A stretch of 64,000 nt of DNA from NCBI RefSeq assembly GCF_011764425.1, contig NZ_BLPF01000001.1, forward strand, positions 1,851,001 to 1,915,000, in the 5' to 3' direction. The DNA is from Phytohabitans houttuyneae. Lineage in GTDB: Bacteria; Actinomycetota; Actinomycetes; Mycobacteriales; Micromonosporaceae. Position numbers and translations under genes: made by a program. A model generated the notes under the pieces. The model searched no databases. It had not been told where the DNA came from and saw only the letters and a list, made by a program, of their open reading frames with translations. Every line of letters starts with the position of its first letter. The first letter of the stretch is position 1. This document shows, one piece after another, positions 62,163 to 64,000 of the stretch.

Positions 62163-64000
62163 TCACACCTCGGGCGGGTCGATGTCGCAGTTGAGCCGGA
62201 TCCCGTTTCGGATCGCGGCCGTGTTGAGGTGGTCGGCGCCGAGAACGCGCGTCGCCCGGGCCAGCTGCTCCTGCACCAGCTCCTGCGCGCCGGTGCGGTC
62301 GCCCGCGAGCCGGCGGCTGATCGCCAGGTTGTTGGCCGCGGCGATCGAGTCCGGGTGGTCCGGCCCCAGCACCTGCCGGCTGCTGATCAGCGGGTGGATC
62401 TCCTCGTCGATGGCGAGCGCCTCGGGGTAGTGGCCGAGGTCGTAGAGCGCGTTGGCCCGGTTGATGAGGCAGGCCAGCGTGTACGGGTGGTCGTGGCCGA
62501 GCGCCGCCTCGATCCGGTTGGCGACCCGCTCCGCGATCGCGCCGGCCTCCTCGGCCTGGCCCAGCCGCCGCAGGAAGATCGCGAGGTTGTTTTCGCAGGC
62601 GAGCGTGAAGAGGTGGTCGACGCCGAACTTCTGCCGGTGCCGCGCCAGCGCGTCCTCCGCGGTGCGCCGTGCCGCGCGGTCGTCGCCGAGCGCCGACTGG
62701 TCGCAGGCCAGGTTGCTGACGCAGGCCAGCGTGTGGGTGTGTGAACGGCCGAGCACGCGGTCGAGGCGGGCCAGCGTCTCCTGGGTGAGCGCGTGCGCGC
62801 CGACGACGTCGCCCAGCTTGCGCAGCGTCACCGCGAGCGTCTTGGCGGTGCGCAGCGTGTGCGGGCTGTCCTCGCCGCGCACCGCCTTCATGTCTCGCAC
62901 CGTCTCGGTGAGCAGGTCCCGCGCCTCGCGGTACCGGCCGAGGTCGCGCAGGCAGCGGGCGTAGTTGTGCGCGTTCTGCAGGGTGGTGGGGTGGCGCTGG
63001 CCGACGGTCGCCCGCCGGCGGACGAACGCCTCCTCGCTGTACGTGGCCGCCGCCGTGAAGTCGCCCACGAACTGCAGCGAGATCGCCAGGTTGTTCACCG
63101 CGTTCAGCGTGCGGAAGGCGTCCCGCCCGAGGATCCGGGTGGACCGCTCGACAGTTTCCTCGTCGAGCTGCCGGGCCTCCCGGTACCGGCCCAGCCCGCG
63201 CAGGTCGCCGGCGAGGCTGCTGCGGCAGGCGATCGTGTACGGGTGTTCCGACCCGACGAGGTCGAGCAGCGCGGCGTGGGTCTGGTCGTGCTCCACCAGG
63301 GCCTCGGCGTACCGGGCCTGCGAGCGAAGCGCGTTGCCGAGGTAGAAGCGCATCCAGAGGGTCGTCAGGTCGTCCGGATCGGATCTGGCCGACCGCCACG
63401 CCTCGATCGCGTCCCTGGCCTGCTCCTCGCTGCCCTGGTAGTCGCTGATCCGGGCCAGGTAGTTGGTCATGTCGATCACGAGCTGCCGCACGGTCGGCGC
63501 GGTCGACTCGAGCGCTCCCGACGCGCGCAGGTGCAGGCGCAGCTGGGCGTACTCCGGCCAGTCCTGCGGCCGGTCCGGGGTCTTCGGGTTGGCGGCGGCC
63601 AGGATCTCGTGCACGTGCTTGCGGTTGGTCTCCTGCTCCTGCTCCGACAGCTGCCCCCGGATCACCGCCTGCACGAGGCGGTGCAGTTGCAGCGTCGTGT
63701 GCCCGGTGTCCACACTGGCCAGCGCGTACCGGCCGATCTCCTGCACCAGCCGTCCCTGCAGCAGCGGCTCGTTGAGCGACGGATCGAGCGGCAGCAGCAC
63801 CTCGACGAAGCGCTCGCTGTTGATGAGCCGCATCGGGATCGGCTCCGGGCCGAAGAACGCGCACAGCTCCAGCAGCTTGGCCGCGGCCGGCATCTGCTCG
63901 CGCAGCCGCTCCAGGGAGAGAAGCCAGGTCGCCGCGGCCGTGCGCGGGTAGCCGGGCGGCGGGTTTTCGGCCAGCACCTGGGTCAGCCGGGTGTCGAGCA
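62163..64000 (-). CDS. Second FxsT, C-terminal part (N-terminus outside window)
   Basis: The frame is open through the window end, so only the last 612 residues are seen. The sequence LDTRLTQVLAENPPPGYPRTAAATW aligns with the NB-ARC/TPR junction of the first FxsT (NEPPPPGYPHPAANTW), followed by ELCAFFGPEPIPMRLINS and LQLHRLVQAVIRGQL. Repeated TPR units (LG-x-DHP-xT) run to the C-terminus. The end (IRLNCDIDPPEV) matches the first copy's TRINSDIEPAET. The NTPase and TIR-like regions should lie to the right. It is convergent with the HExxH gene, 4 bp apart, so it belongs to a separate transcript. Confidence 0.9.
   Translation of the reverse strand, partial: LDTRLTQVLAENPPPGYPRTAAATWLLSLERLREQMPAAAKLLELCAFFGPEPIPMRLINSERFVEVLLPLDPSLNEPLLQGRLVQEIGRYALASVDTGHTTLQLHRLVQAVIRGQLSEQEQETNRKHVHEILAAANPKTPDRPQDWPEYAQLRLHLRASGALESTAPTVRQLVIDMTNYLARISDYQGSEEQARDAIEAWRSARSDPDDLTTLWMRFYLGNALRSQARYAEALVEHDQTHAALLDLVGSEHPYTIACRSSLAGDLRGLGRYREARQLDEETVERSTRILGRDAFRTLNAVNNLAISLQFVGDFTAAATYSEEAFVRRRATVGQRHPTTLQNAHNYARCLRDLGRYREARDLLTETVRDMKAVRGEDSPHTLRTAKTLAVTLRKLGDVVGAHALTQETLARLDRVLGRSHTHTLACVSNLACDQSALGDDRAARRTAEDALARHRQKFGVDHLFTLACENNLAIFLRRLGQAEEAGAIAERVANRIEAALGHDHPYTLACLINRANALYDLGHYPEALAIDEEIHPLISSRQVLGPDHPDSIAAANNLAISRRLAGDRTGAQELVQEQLARATRVLGADHLNTAAIRNGIRLNCDIDPPEV

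Overview
The window reads as chromosomal DNA of a high-GC actinobacterium, most likely a Micromonosporaceae member. The grounds are very GC-rich codon use, frequent GTG starts, ATGA/GTGA start-stop overlaps, an IdeR-type iron box, actinobacterial LexA boxes, and gene content typical of the group (TgpA-type transglutaminase, DUF3040, SAV_6107-type HEPN protein, Rv2175c/PknL pair, CruF/CrtD carotenoid genes). I cannot name the genus from the sequence alone.

Layout. 1-12.3 kb holds a 5'-truncated transglutaminase, a gene-free stretch with repeats, DUF3040, dinB, a phosphodiesterase, a methyltransferase, a frameshifted M15-like peptidase, an MMPL exporter, and a 1.2-kb graveyard with an IS256-type remnant and palindromic repeats. 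12.3-19.7 kb holds a membrane protein and an SOS mutagenesis cassette, HEPN - imuA' - imuB - dnaE2, with two LexA boxes. 19.7-25.7 kb is a co-directional run: EamA exporter, YbaK-like deacylase, CrtA-like oxygenase, GNAT, CruF, glycosyltransferase and CrtD-like desaturase, consistent with an acyclic-end-modified, glycosylated carotenoid. 25.8-35.6 kb resembles the conserved metF - idsA - Rv2175c - pknL neighbourhood of mycobacteria, with crtYc/crtYd lycopene cyclase genes inside it, followed by endonuclease IV. 35.6-41.7 kb holds an iron-storage pair (bfd, bfr), SRPBCC and GNAT genes, threonine aldolase and class II DAHP synthase, plus two 0.87-kb gene-free blocks with dispersed repeats. 41.7-48.7 kb is an L-rhamnose catabolic locus with a LacI regulator and visible operators. 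48.7-51.5 kb holds a decayed CBM protein, a Glu/Leu/Phe/Val dehydrogenase and a methyltransferase.

51.5-64.0 kb is the most interesting part: a doubled FxSxx-COOH RiPP system. Unit 1 is a 50-aa precursor ending FDSALSP, a radical SAM/SPASM enzyme, two TIR-like FxsC proteins and a 1310-aa FxsT (MinD-like NTPase, TIR-like, NB-ARC, TPR). Unit 2 is a precursor ending FQSSI, a second radical SAM enzyme, an HExxH-type peptide hydroxylase candidate and a convergent second FxsT cut by the window end. The radical SAM enzymes probably form Phe-Ser cyclophanes on the precursor tails. The TIR/NTPase/TPR partners look like a sensing module and suggest immunity or signalling, but no function is shown by the sequence.

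Several otherwise intact genes (M15-like, glycosyltransferase, GGPP synthase, RhaEW, CBM protein) are broken by what look like single-base losses in G/C runs. This pattern is more like residual assembly error than biological decay.
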